A stretch of 10,972 nucleotides of DNA from positions 1 through 10,972 of the forward strand of contig JAEWRS010000096.1 in the NCBI GenBank assembly GCA_023398855.1, read 5' to 3'. The notes under the pieces were generated by a model. The model was not told the DNA's origin and searched no databases. It saw only the letters and a program-made list of their open reading frames with translations. A program made the position numbers and the translations under genes. This DNA comes from Bacillota bacterium (GTDB lineage Bacteria; Bacillota; Clostridia; Lachnospirales; Lachnospiraceae). Shown here piece after piece: positions 1 to 7,401 of this stretch. Positions within the stretch are counted from its first letter, which is position 1, and each line of letters starts with the position of its first letter.

Positions 1-513
1 GTGCGCAACCTTGCAAGTAAATCAGGAGAGGCTGCTAAGAATACTACGCTGCTCATTGAGGAAACCATGCAGGCGGTGGAAAACGGAACCAGAATTACTT
101 CTGTAACGACCCAGGCCATGCAGGCGGTTGTGGAAGGAAGCCAGAGAATTAATTCCATTATTGAGGAAATTGCATTGGCAACCGATATGCAGGCAGCGGC
201 AGTTGACCAGGTTGCCCAGGGAGTTGATCAGATATCCTGTGTGGTCCAGACGAACTCCGCCACAGCAGAACAAAGTGCAGCGGCAAGTGAGGAGCTGTCA
301 GGCCAGGCCCAGATTATGAAGGGGCTTGTTCAGGGCTTTCGGCTTTATGAGGGTGAGCATGCTGAAGAGACCTCCCGGTCCGCTGCAAAGCAAAAGACCA
401 GTAGCTCTTCTGCGAAAAAACCGGTTTACACTGAGCACAGGGAGGACCCGGTCCTTACCATTGATCCGGTTTATTTTGAAGGATCCTCCACATTTGGAGG
501 CGGAAAATATTAA
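1..513 (+). CDS. Methyl-accepting chemotaxis protein, C-terminal fragment
   Basis: This is the last 170 codons of a chemoreceptor; the frame is open at the first base, so the start lies upstream of the window. The visible part is the distal arm of the cytoplasmic signalling coiled coil. It is an Ala/Gln/Glu/Ser-rich helix with heptad spacing and no breaks for about 115 residues, including VRNLASKSGEAAKNT at the start and the adaptation-site-like segment NSATAEQSAAASEELSGQA at about residues 83-101. Known family role: relaying ligand state to CheW/CheA, with methylation of Glu/Gln by CheR and CheB. The last 55 residues or so are a low-complexity Ser/Lys/Pro tail. I see no CheR-binding pentapeptide like NWETF at the C-terminus. 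The sensor domain and membrane segments are outside the window, so the ligand cannot be guessed. A strong terminator follows directly. Confidence 0.93.
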   Translation: MRNLASKSGEAAKNTTLLIEETMQAVENGTRITSVTTQAMQAVVEGSQRINSIIEEIALATDMQAAAVDQVAQGVDQISCVVQTNSATAEQSAAASEELSGQAQIMKGLVQGFRLYEGEHAEETSRSAAKQKTSSSSAKKPVYTEHREDPVLTIDPVYFEGSSTFGGGKY

Positions 514-525
514 CCTACATAACAA

Positions 526-577
526 GCGGGAGAACGGAAAGAATATAATATATCTTTCCGTTTCTCCCGCTATTTTT
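526..577 (+). terminator. Intrinsic terminator after the chemoreceptor gene
   Basis: A long hairpin has a 5' arm at 526-542 and a 3' arm at 553-570, pairing about 17 bases with a single bulged T. A 10-base AT-rich loop separates the arms and TATTTTT follows at 571-577. It starts 13 bases after the chemoreceptor stop codon, so it should isolate the pur operon from upstream transcription. Confidence 0.93.
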
Positions 578-616
578 AAGCAGCAGGCGGTGTACCTAAT
601 TTTTTAAAGAAAACCA

Positions 617-645
617 TTGACTCTGTAAAAAAAAGCTAGTATGAT
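617..645 (+). promoter_or_regulatory. Sigma-A promoter of the pur operon
   Basis: TTGACT (617-622) and TATGAT (640-645) are separated by exactly 17 bases, a near-consensus housekeeping promoter. The expected transcript start is near 652, giving a leader of about 105 bases before purE. The promoter lies just downstream of the chemoreceptor terminator and no other gene intervenes. I found no purine riboswitch core and no Bacillus-type PurR box in the leader. Confidence 0.8.
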
Positions 646-704
646 AATTAATAAGAATTAGTTAATTAATAGTAGGCATATATTAGAATAACTAATTAAT
701 AGTA
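645..704 (+). repeat. Three TAATTAATA repeats in the purE leader
   Basis: TAATTAATA occurs at 645-653, 663-671 and 693-701. The second and third copies extend to a shared 12-mer, TAATTAATAGTA (663-674 and 693-704). Starts are 18 and 30 bases apart. The third copy sits in the imperfect dyad ACTAATTAATAGT (691-703). The first copy abuts the -10 element. Such placement fits operator sites or a leader structure, but an AT-rich region produces similar words by chance, so the function is an inference. Confidence 0.45.
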
Positions 705-758
705 TTACTGTTTTTAATGAATAAGTACACCAATTAAAATCAAAAAGGAGAATTTACT

Positions 759-1277
759 ATGGCAAAAGTATCAATTGTTATGGGAAGTGATTCTGATATG
801 CCTGTTATGGCTCAGGCGGCAGATGTATTGAACCAATTCGGGGTGGAGTTTGAGATGACAGTGATATCTGCTCATAGGGAACCGGATATTTTTTTCGAAT
901 ATGCCAAGACGGCTGAGGCAAGAGGTGTAAAGGTTATCATTGCCGGTGCGGGTAAGGCAGCCCATCTTCCGGGAATGTGTGCGGCTTTGTTTCCCATGCC
1001 AGTGATCGGTATTCCCATGAAAACTTCTGACCTTGGAGGAGTGGATTCTCTTTATTCTATTGTGCAGATGCCTTCCGGAGTTCCCGTTGCTACGGTTGCC
1101 ATAAACGGCGGAACCAATGCAGGGATTCTTGCGGCTAAGATTTTAGCAGTAAGTGATGGAGAAATTTTGGGTAAACTGAAGGAATATTCAGAAAGTCTTA
1201 AAAATGAAGTTACTAAAAAGGCCGAGAGGCTGGACCAGATTGGCTATAAGGAATATTTATCCCAGAGGAAGAACTAA
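759..1277 (+). CDS. purE: 5-(carboxyamino)imidazole ribonucleotide mutase PurE
   Basis: A 172-residue cytoplasmic enzyme of de novo purine synthesis, which makes CAIR from N5-CAIR (class I) or from AIR plus CO2 (class II). Visible family motifs are MGSDSD (residues 8-13), SAHREP (37-42) with the catalytic-type His39, the nucleotide-binding loop AGAGKAAHLPG (62-72) and GVDSLYSIVQMP (94-105). SAHR and AAHLPG are class I features; class II enzymes differ there. Residue 66 is Lys where E. coli PurE has Gly. Length is normal for the single-domain form. The start is fixed by AGGAG at 746-750, eight bases upstream of the ATG. It is the first gene of the operon and lies 19 bases before purM. No PurK partner is encoded in this window. 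Confidence 0.96.
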   Translation: MAKVSIVMGSDSDMPVMAQAADVLNQFGVEFEMTVISAHREPDIFFEYAKTAEARGVKVIIAGAGKAAHLPGMCAALFPMPVIGIPMKTSDLGGVDSLYSIVQMPSGVPVATVAINGGTNAGILAAKILAVSDGEILGKLKEYSESLKNEVTKKAERLDQIGYKEYLSQRKN

Positions 1278-1296
1278 ACGGTCGGAGGTGAGAAGA

Positions 1297-2322
1297 ATGG
1301 ACTATAAGAAAGCAGGAGTGGATATTGAAGCCGGATATAAATCGGTAGAATTGCTGAAAAAACATGTGAATGAGACCATGAGGCCAGAGGTTCTTGGCGG
1401 AATTGGAGGTTTTTCAGGTGCTTTTTCCATGTCAGCCTTTAAGAATATGGAAAAGCCTACGCTTGTATCAGGAACTGACGGAGTTGGCACAAAGTTAAAG
1501 CTTGCATTTTTAATGGACAGGCACGATACCATTGGTATCGACTGCGTGGCCATGTGTGTTAATGATATTGCCTGTGCAGGCGGTGAACCATTATTTTTTC
1601 TGGATTATATCGCCTGCGGCAGAAATTATCCGGAAAAGATCGCCCAGATTGTAAGCGGAGTTGCCAATGGCTGCAAACAGGCTCATGCAGCATTGATCGG
1701 CGGTGAGACTGCTGAAATGCCTGGGTTTTACCCTGAAGATGAATATGATCTGGCCGGGTTTGCGGTTGGTGTGGTGGATGAGAAGGACCTTATTACCGGA
1801 GCAGGGGTATTGGAGGGGGATATACTTATTGGAATGGCATCCTCCGGCATTCACAGCAATGGATTTTCTCTGGTGCGCAAGGTTTTTGACATGACAAAGG
1901 AAAGCCTGGGCACTTTTTACGAAGAATTGGGAGATACCCTTGGAGAAGTGTTAATCAGCCCTACTAAGATTTATGTAGATGCGCTAAATGGGGTAAAAAA
2001 AAGCGGAGCAGTGATCAAAGCCTGCAGTCATATTACTGGAGGCGGTTTTTACGAAAACATCCCCCGTATGCTGCCGGATGGGATTTGTGCTGTGATAGAT
2101 AAAGACAGTTATCAGGTTCCGCCTATTTTTAAACTGCTGGCTGAAAAAGGTGATATTGAAGAGGATATCATGTACAACACCTATAACATGGGAATCGGCA
2201 TGATACTTGTGGTAAGCCCGGCAGACGTGGATATGGCTATGGAGGCCATCCGTGAGGCAGGAGAGTCCCCCTATGTGATCGGCCGAACGGAAAGAGGCGA
2301 AAAAGGTGTGATTTTATGCTGA
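1297..2322 (+). CDS. purM: Phosphoribosylformylglycinamidine cyclo-ligase (AIR synthetase) PurM
   Basis: A 341-residue cytoplasmic enzyme that closes the imidazole ring: FGAM plus ATP gives AIR. It belongs to the PurM/SelD/HypE ATP-binding superfamily. Motifs seen are SGTDGVGTK (58-66), CVNDIACAGGEPLFFLDY (87-104), IGGETAEMPGFY (134-145), then further on ASSGIHSNGFSL and HITGGGFYENIPRML. Length matches E. coli PurM (about 345). An in-frame ATG exists 31 codons upstream inside purE, but the ATG at 1297 has GGAGGTGA at 1284-1291, five bases away, and begins the typical protein (MDYKKAGVDI). The 3' end overlaps the purN start by 7 bases, so the two are probably translationally coupled. Confidence 0.97.
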   Translation: MDYKKAGVDIEAGYKSVELLKKHVNETMRPEVLGGIGGFSGAFSMSAFKNMEKPTLVSGTDGVGTKLKLAFLMDRHDTIGIDCVAMCVNDIACAGGEPLFFLDYIACGRNYPEKIAQIVSGVANGCKQAHAALIGGETAEMPGFYPEDEYDLAGFAVGVVDEKDLITGAGVLEGDILIGMASSGIHSNGFSLVRKVFDMTKESLGTFYEELGDTLGEVLISPTKIYVDALNGVKKSGAVIKACSHITGGGFYENIPRMLPDGICAVIDKDSYQVPPIFKLLAEKGDIEEDIMYNTYNMGIGMILVVSPADVDMAMEAIREAGESPYVIGRTERGEKGVILC

Positions 2323-2915
2323 AAATCGGGGTCCTGGTTTCCGGAGGCGGAACCAATCTTCAGGCAGTTATTGATGCAATAAACGGCGGAAAGATCACCA
2401 ATGCGGAGGTAAAGCTGGTTATCAGCAATAACCGGAATGCTTACGCTCTGGAAAGGGCCAGGAATCATGGAATACCGGCGTTTTGTCTCTCTCCGGGGGA
2501 TTTTAAGGGAAGAGAGGAATTTAATGAAGCACTTCTTTTAAAAATAGACGAATGCAGCCTTGATCTGATTGTTCTTGCAGGCTACCTGGTGACAGTTCCC
2601 CAGATTATGATAGAAAAGTACAAGAACCGGATTATTAATGTGCACCCCTCTCTGATCCCGTCTTTTTGCGGAAAGGGATATTATGGTCTTAAGGTACACG
2701 AAGCTGCGCTTGCCAGGGGGGTAAAGGTAACAGGAGCAACAGTCCACTATGTTGACGAGGGGATGGATACTGGGCCCATTCTTTTGCAGAAGGCAGTTGA
2801 GGTTCAAAAGGGAGACACACCGGAGATCTTACAGCGGCGTGTCATGGAAGAGGCCGAGTGGCAGATCCTCCCCCAGGCCATACAACTGATTGCAAACGGA
2901 CAGGAGGAATCGTGA
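2316..2915 (+). CDS. purN: Phosphoribosylglycinamide formyltransferase PurN
   Basis: A 199-residue folate-dependent GAR transformylase: GAR plus 10-formyl-THF gives FGAR. The N-terminal phosphate loop is SGGGTNLQA (9-17). Catalytic residues known from E. coli correspond to Asn108 and His110 in INVHPSLIPSF and Asp151 in VDEGMDTGPI, and all three are present. The insertion-like stretch CGKGYYGLKVHEAAL replaces the usual PGLHTHQRAL-type segment, a variant I associate with clostridial enzymes. The start codon lies inside the end of purM (7-base overlap), and the stop TGA shares one base with the purD ATG (TGATG). Use of the folate enzyme is consistent with a formyl-THF economy; no PurT is seen here. 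Confidence 0.96.
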   Translation: MLKIGVLVSGGGTNLQAVIDAINGGKITNAEVKLVISNNRNAYALERARNHGIPAFCLSPGDFKGREEFNEALLLKIDECSLDLIVLAGYLVTVPQIMIEKYKNRIINVHPSLIPSFCGKGYYGLKVHEAALARGVKVTGATVHYVDEGMDTGPILLQKAVEVQKGDTPEILQRRVMEEAEWQILPQAIQLIANGQEES

Positions 2916-4192
2916 TGAAGGTCTTGATCATAGGCGGCGGCGGGCGTGAGCATGCGATCGCATGGAAAACGGCTCAAAGCCCTAAGGTAGATAAATTATA
3001 TTGCGCCCCTGGAAACGCAGGGATAGGTGACATAGCGGAATGTGTGGACATCGGTGTCATGGATTTTGACAGGCTGATAGCTTTTGCTTTGGAAAAAGAG
3101 ATTGATTTAACGATTATAGGACCGGATGATCCCTTGGTAGCAGGAGCAGTGGATGCGTTTGAGGCAGCAGGCCTTCGGGTATTTGGTCCCCAAAAGTCTG
3201 CGGCGCTGCTGGAAGGCTCCAAGTCATTTTCCAAGGATCTGATGAAGAAATACAAGATTCCCACAGCAGCCTATGAAGTCTTTGATTCTCCGGAGGCTGC
3301 CTTAAGCTATCTGGAAACAGCCGATATGCCAATTGTCTTAAAGGCAGACGGCCTGGCTTTGGGAAAAGGCGTTTTGATCTGCAGCACAAGAAAGGAAGCC
3401 GAAGACGGAGTTAAGGCCTTGATGCTTGATAAGCGTTTCGGTTCCGCAGGAGACCGGATCGTTGCGGAAGAATATATGGTTGGCCGGGAGGTTTCGGTGC
3501 TTTCCTTTGTGGACGGAAAGACGGTTAAAATCATGACATCAGCCCAGGATCATAAGCGGGCAAAGGATGGAGACCAGGGTCTGAATACAGGAGGGATGGG
3601 GACCTTTTCCCCCAGTCCGTTTTATACGGAAGAAGTGGATGAGTTTTGCAAAGCATATGTCTATCAGGCAACAGTGGATGCCATGAAAGCGGAAGGACGG
3701 GAATTTAAGGGAATCATATTCTTTGGATTGATGCTGACAGAAAAAGGTCCCAGAGTATTGGAATACAATGCCAGATTTGGAGATCCGGAGACACAGGTTG
3801 TGCTACCGCGGATGAAGAATGATATTGTAGAGGTATTTGAAGCCTGCATTGACGGGACTCTGGATGAAATAGATCTGCAGTTTGAGGATCAGGCAGCGGT
3901 CTGTGTGGTCCTTGCTTCAAAGGGATATCCGGAAATGTATGAAAAGGGGTATCCCATTGTCGGACTTGAGACATTTAAGGGCAGAGATGGATACTTTGTT
4001 TTTCACGCCGGCAGTAAGCTGGAAGACGATGGAACGGTTGTCACCAACGGTGGAAGAGTACTGGGGGTAACGGCAGTTGGGAGAAACTTAACGGATGCCA
4101 GGAAAAGAGCTTATGAAGCAGCAGACTGGGTTTCTTTTGAGAATAAGTATATGAGGTGTGACATTGGAAAAAGCATCGGTGAGGCTGACTGA
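2915..4192 (+). CDS. purD: Phosphoribosylamine-glycine ligase (GAR synthetase) PurD
   Basis: A 425-residue ATP-grasp ligase that joins 5-phosphoribosylamine and glycine to form GAR. The N-domain begins MKVLIIGGGGREHAIAW, with a dinucleotide-like glycine loop at 7-10, followed by GPDDPLVAG (69-77; E. coli has GPEAPLV). The ATP-grasp core starts with KADGLALGKGV (143-153), then QDHKRAKDGDQG near 209-220 with GGMGTFSPSPF after it, and EYNARFGDPETQVVLPR near 283-299 with metal-binding Glu/Asn residues. Length agrees with E. coli PurD (429). The ATG at 2915 is preceded by AGGAGG at 2902-2907; a GTG one codon earlier (2912) is a less likely start. It is the last pur gene here: purH, often beside purN or purD in other Firmicutes, is missing. 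No convincing terminator follows. Confidence 0.96.
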   Translation: MKVLIIGGGGREHAIAWKTAQSPKVDKLYCAPGNAGIGDIAECVDIGVMDFDRLIAFALEKEIDLTIIGPDDPLVAGAVDAFEAAGLRVFGPQKSAALLEGSKSFSKDLMKKYKIPTAAYEVFDSPEAALSYLETADMPIVLKADGLALGKGVLICSTRKEAEDGVKALMLDKRFGSAGDRIVAEEYMVGREVSVLSFVDGKTVKIMTSAQDHKRAKDGDQGLNTGGMGTFSPSPFYTEEVDEFCKAYVYQATVDAMKAEGREFKGIIFFGLMLTEKGPRVLEYNARFGDPETQVVLPRMKNDIVEVFEACIDGTLDEIDLQFEDQAAVCVVLASKGYPEMYEKGYPIVGLETFKGRDGYFVFHAGSKLEDDGTVVTNGGRVLGVTAVGRNLTDARKRAYEAADWVSFENKYMRCDIGKSIGEAD

Positions 4193-4322
4193 TTTCTGGC
4201 TTTGGATCTGAATAAATAGAAACGGATTATTGTAAAGCATAAGAACATTTCCTGAAAAGTATAATATGAAATAAAAAAGCCACAAAGCGGGCCGATATAA
4301 CAGCCTGTTAAGTAAAACCATA

Positions 4323-4351
4323 TTGACAAAACTTATTGTGCCCCTTACAAT
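4323..4351 (+). promoter_or_regulatory. Sigma-A promoter of the tetR-ABC cassette
   Basis: TTGACA (4323-4328, full consensus) and TACAAT (4346-4351) are separated by 17 bases. The predicted transcript start is about 4358, near the centre of the adjoining dyad, so the leader is only about 30 bases and the RNA would lack the left arm of the palindrome. It lies in the 196-base gap between purD and tetR. The rest of that gap (4193-4322) holds no clear gene or terminator. Confidence 0.88.
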
Positions 4352-4381
4352 TAGACTGAACGTCAGTCTAATTGTAAGGGG
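4341..4381 (+). promoter_or_regulatory. 41-bp perfect palindrome, probable TetR-family operator
   Basis: The left arm CCCCTTACAATTAGACTGA (4341-4359) and its exact reverse complement (4363-4381) flank a 3-base centre, ACG. The left arm contains the whole -10 element, the centre falls at the predicted transcript start, and the AAGGGG at the right end (4376-4381) is the ribosome binding site of tetR. A dyad covering the -10 just upstream of a tetR gene is the standard arrangement for autorepression in this family. The inner core GACTGAACGTCAGTC (15 bp) is probably the main contact region. Binding by the adjacent regulator is inferred. Confidence 0.85.
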
Positions 4382-4388
4382 TAATATT

Positions 4389-5018
4389 ATGCGAATAATT
4401 AAAAATGTTGATATGCGAAGAAATGAAATCCTGGATGCAGCCGAAGAACTTTTCAACCTCAATGGCTTTGACGGGACAACAATAAGTGCCATGATAGAAA
4501 AAGCTGGAATCGCACGGGGTACCGTATATTATCACTTCAAGTCAAAGGAGGATGTGTTAGACGCTCTTATTGAGCGGCATTGTGAAAGAATTTTAAACAA
4601 AGCAGAACAGATTGCAGCTAACAGCAGACTTCCGGTAATGGAGCGGCTTATACAGACTCTTATGGCAATGAATGGCAATAAAGAGGGGATACCCAGTGTC
4701 ATTACCCAGCAGATGCACAGGCCGCAAAATGCATTAATGCATCAGAAAACCCATGAGAAAATGCTGCAGAGGATCCCGCCTATCCTGATAGATATTATTG
4801 AAGACGGTATTGAGGAAGGATTATTTAATACACCATATCCCTATGAGAGCCTGGAAATGGTAGTTGCTCATGTTAATACTGTTTTTGACGACTGCTGCGA
4901 AAAGCTCCCTGGTGATGAACAGTTAAAAAGAATCAGGGCATTTATTTTTAATCTGGAACGGCTGTTTGGAGCGGCACATGGAAGCTTTGACGGCGTGGCC
5001 ACATTGTTTCATATGTAA
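4389..5018 (+). CDS. TetR/AcrR-family transcriptional regulator
   Basis: A 209-residue one-component repressor. The N-terminal DNA-binding domain is clear: RRNEILDAAEELFNLNGFDGTTISAMIEKAGIARGTVYYHFKSKEDVLDALIERH falls at about 10-64, split as helix 1, the turn FDGTTI and the HTH with the signature ARGTVYYHFKSKEDV at 42-56. Residues 65-209 form the all-helical ligand/dimer domain, which is not conserved enough to name an inducer. The ATG at 4389 has AAGGGG seven bases upstream. An in-frame ATG at 4323 overlaps the -35 element and would lie upstream of the transcript start, so it is excluded. It leads a cassette with the permease 57 bases downstream and no terminator between them, so it most likely represses its own operon until the exported substrate or a related signal releases it. 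Confidence 0.94.
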   Translation: MRIIKNVDMRRNEILDAAEELFNLNGFDGTTISAMIEKAGIARGTVYYHFKSKEDVLDALIERHCERILNKAEQIAANSRLPVMERLIQTLMAMNGNKEGIPSVITQQMHRPQNALMHQKTHEKMLQRIPPILIDIIEDGIEEGLFNTPYPYESLEMVVAHVNTVFDDCCEKLPGDEQLKRIRAFIFNLERLFGAAHGSFDGVATLFHM

Positions 5019-5075
5019 CAATCTTTCTTTTGCGCATCAAAGGACAGACAGAGATTTGGAGAACAGAGGTGAAGC

Positions 5076-7397
5076 ATGTATCAAAAATTGATAATGAATG
5101 ATATCAAAAAAAATAAGCTTATTACCATCACAATTACGGTGTTTATTCTGCTGTCTGCAATGCTTACATCTCTTGCGGCAATACTTTCTGTGAGCCTGGC
5201 TACTTCCATTGAAGGTATGATGAGAAATGCCAAAACACCACATTTTCTGCAGATGCATACCGGTGAGATTAACATGCGGCAGCTTTTGGATTTTGCGTCT
5301 GAGCAGAAGGATATAGCGGATTTCCAGGTGGCATCCTTTCTCAACATAGAAGGAGCGGAAATAATGATCGGCGAGCATTCCCTCGCCGGTTCGATACAGG
5401 ATAACGGACTTTCCATGCAAAGCCAACGCTTTGACTTTTTGCTTAATCTGGATGGAACGGTTATCCGGCCCAAAGAAGGAGAGATTTATGTTCCCATTTA
5501 TTATATGAAAACAGGTCAGGCAGCCATTGGTGACACCGTGGTAATACATGGAGTATACTTTACGGTAGCTGGTTACTTGCGGGATTCTCAAATGAATGCT
5601 TCCATGATTTCCTCTAAGCGGTTTCTTGTCCATGAGGCTGATTTTGAGAAGATCAGAGCCTATGGAAGGCTGGAACACCTGATTGAGTTCCGTTTCTCTG
5701 ACCCTGCTAAAGCGTCCGCATTTGAAGCGGCATACTTATCGGCGGATCTTCCGGCAAACGGACCTCCCCCCATTACGTATTCCCTTTTTAAGATGGCAAA
5801 TGCCATTGATGATGGAATTATGATTGGCGTACTAATACTTATCAGTACGCTTGTCATTCTCGTGGGTTTCTTGTGCATCCGGTTTACACTGCTTGCCAGA
5901 ATAGAAGAGGATTACCTGGAAATCGGTGTGCTCAAAGCGATTGGACTGAGAACCAGCAGAATCAGGATGCTTTATCTGGCAAAATATGGTGCTATCGCCG
6001 GGCTTGCCAGTATCGCCGGATTTATATTGTCCTTGTTTGCCAAAGAGCCTTTCTTAACAAATATCCGCTTGTATATGGGTGAGACAGGAGGCTCTGAACT
6101 TGGGATGGCGTTTGGGCTGCTGGGCGCGGTGGCTATCTTTTTTGTTGTAATGCTCTATGTAAATGGCGTTCTGCGCCGTTTTAAACATATATCTCCTGCT
6201 GAGGCTGTCCGTTTTGGGGCGCCTCAGGAGCAATCGAAAGGGTCAAAAGGCTTTCGACTGTCAGAATGCCAGATGCTTTCACCCAATATTTTTCTTGGGC
6301 TTAAGGATATTCTGCAGCGTAAAAAGCTTTATGTTACTATGGTTTTGGTATTAGTTATTTCCTCTTTTCTCATCATTGTGCCGCAAAATATCTACCATAC
6401 CATTTCTCAGAGGAACTTTATGACCTACATGGGCATCGGAGAATGCGATATGCGGATTGATATCCAGCAGACAGACGATATTACCGGAAAAACTGAGGCT
6501 GTGACAGGTTTTATGGCACAGGACCCGGACATAGAGGAATATACGGTGCTGACAAGTTATATGGTTGACATGTCCATGGAAGACGGCACCTTTGGAAAGC
6601 TTAAGGTGGAACTGGGCGATCACTCCATATTCCCAATTGAATATTCAACCGGAAGAGCACCGCAGAATAATTCGGAGATCGCTATCTCCCGGTTTGTAGC
6701 GGAGGATTTAAAAAAAGGCCTTAATGAGACAATAAAACTAATGGTAAACGGCCAGAATAAAACGCTTACCATATGCGGGATATATTCAGACATTACCAAC
6801 GGCGGCAAAACCGCAAAGGCTATTTTTGATATTCGTGATGGCAACATTCTTTGGAGTATTATTCCCGTGAAGCTTCAAAGCAGGGCCAATGCAGCCACAA
6901 TAGCAGCGGAGTATAAGAACCGGTTTTCCTATGCCAAGGTAGCTGATATTGATGCATATATGAACCAGACACTAGGCGGAATTACTCATGCGGTACAAAA
7001 GGTTTCCTATGCTGCCATAGCTGTAGCAGCAGTACTCATGACGCTGGTGACACTTCTTTTTATGAAAATGCTTCTGACAAAGGATCACTATTCCGTTGCA
7101 GTGCTGAAAGCACTTGGTTTTAAAACCTCTGAAATTCAGATCCAATACATGGTAAGAGTGTTTGCTGTTCTGATTGTCAGTATAGGAATCGGCACATTTT
7201 TAGCAAATACACTGGGAGAGCTTGTGGGGGCAGGACTGATTTCATCTTTTGGCGCAACAACATTCCACTTTGTGGTCAGCCCAATCTATACGTACCTGTT
7301 TTCGCCTGTTTTTATGGCTGTTTGTGTAGGCGTTGCCACGTTGCTGAGTATTTCGGGAATTTCCTTAATAAAAATACAGGAATACGTGAAGGAGTAG
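5076..7397 (+). CDS. FtsX-like ABC transporter permease, two-repeat form
   Basis: A 773-residue membrane protein made of two FtsX/MacB-type halves. Half one has a membrane segment at about 15-42, an extracytoplasmic domain at about 45-240, then segments near 246-272, 302-322 and 342-366. Half two has a segment near 418-437, a second extracytoplasmic domain at about 440-640, then segments near 644-666, 694-715 and 740-763. That gives eight helices by eye. Each half has the family signature just after its second helix: EIGVLKAIGLRTSRIR near 282-297 and VAVLKALGFKTSEIQ near 673-687. The start has AGAGGTGA at 5065-5072. The ATPase gene follows 4 bases after the stop. Related systems export peptides, drugs or lipids, or act as mechanical transducers without transport; the substrate cannot be read from this sequence. 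There is no BceB-like single large loop. Confidence 0.93.
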   Translation: MYQKLIMNDIKKNKLITITITVFILLSAMLTSLAAILSVSLATSIEGMMRNAKTPHFLQMHTGEINMRQLLDFASEQKDIADFQVASFLNIEGAEIMIGEHSLAGSIQDNGLSMQSQRFDFLLNLDGTVIRPKEGEIYVPIYYMKTGQAAIGDTVVIHGVYFTVAGYLRDSQMNASMISSKRFLVHEADFEKIRAYGRLEHLIEFRFSDPAKASAFEAAYLSADLPANGPPPITYSLFKMANAIDDGIMIGVLILISTLVILVGFLCIRFTLLARIEEDYLEIGVLKAIGLRTSRIRMLYLAKYGAIAGLASIAGFILSLFAKEPFLTNIRLYMGETGGSELGMAFGLLGAVAIFFVVMLYVNGVLRRFKHISPAEAVRFGAPQEQSKGSKGFRLSECQMLSPNIFLGLKDILQRKKLYVTMVLVLVISSFLIIVPQNIYHTISQRNFMTYMGIGECDMRIDIQQTDDITGKTEAVTGFMAQDPDIEEYTVLTSYMVDMSMEDGTFGKLKVELGDHSIFPIEYSTGRAPQNNSEIAISRFVAEDLKKGLNETIKLMVNGQNKTLTICGIYSDITNGGKTAKAIFDIRDGNILWSIIPVKLQSRANAATIAAEYKNRFSYAKVADIDAYMNQTLGGITHAVQKVSYAAIAVAAVLMTLVTLLFMKMLLTKDHYSVAVLKALGFKTSEIQIQYMVRVFAVLIVSIGIGTFLANTLGELVGAGLISSFGATTFHFVVSPIYTYLFSPVFMAVCVGVATLLSISGISLIKIQEYVKE

Positions 7398-7401
7398 GCT
7401 T

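Noticed and set aside
646..758. Purine or other riboswitch in the purE leader
   Set aside because: The leader is almost all A/T and lacks the conserved purine aptamer segments and any stable multi-stem fold.
4193..4322. Intrinsic terminator after purD
   Set aside because: Only very short inverted repeats occur (for example AACAG/CTGTT at 4308-4318) and none is followed by a T tract on the + strand. Read-through into tetR therefore remains possible.
4323..4388. Upstream in-frame extension of tetR (22 extra codons from ATG 4323)
   Set aside because: This ATG overlaps the -35 box and precedes the expected transcript start; the extra residues are just the palindrome translated.
4088..4492. 134-codon minus-strand open frame across the purD-tetR gap
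   Set aside because: It crosses the purD end, the promoter/operator and the tetR start. The repeated words in its translation come from the palindrome, and there is no ribosome site.
5037..5678. 213-codon open frame on the minus strand
   Set aside because: It lies antisense to the start of the FtsX permease, has no ribosome site, and its translation (Cys/His-rich, no domain pattern) looks like a shadow of the coding strand.
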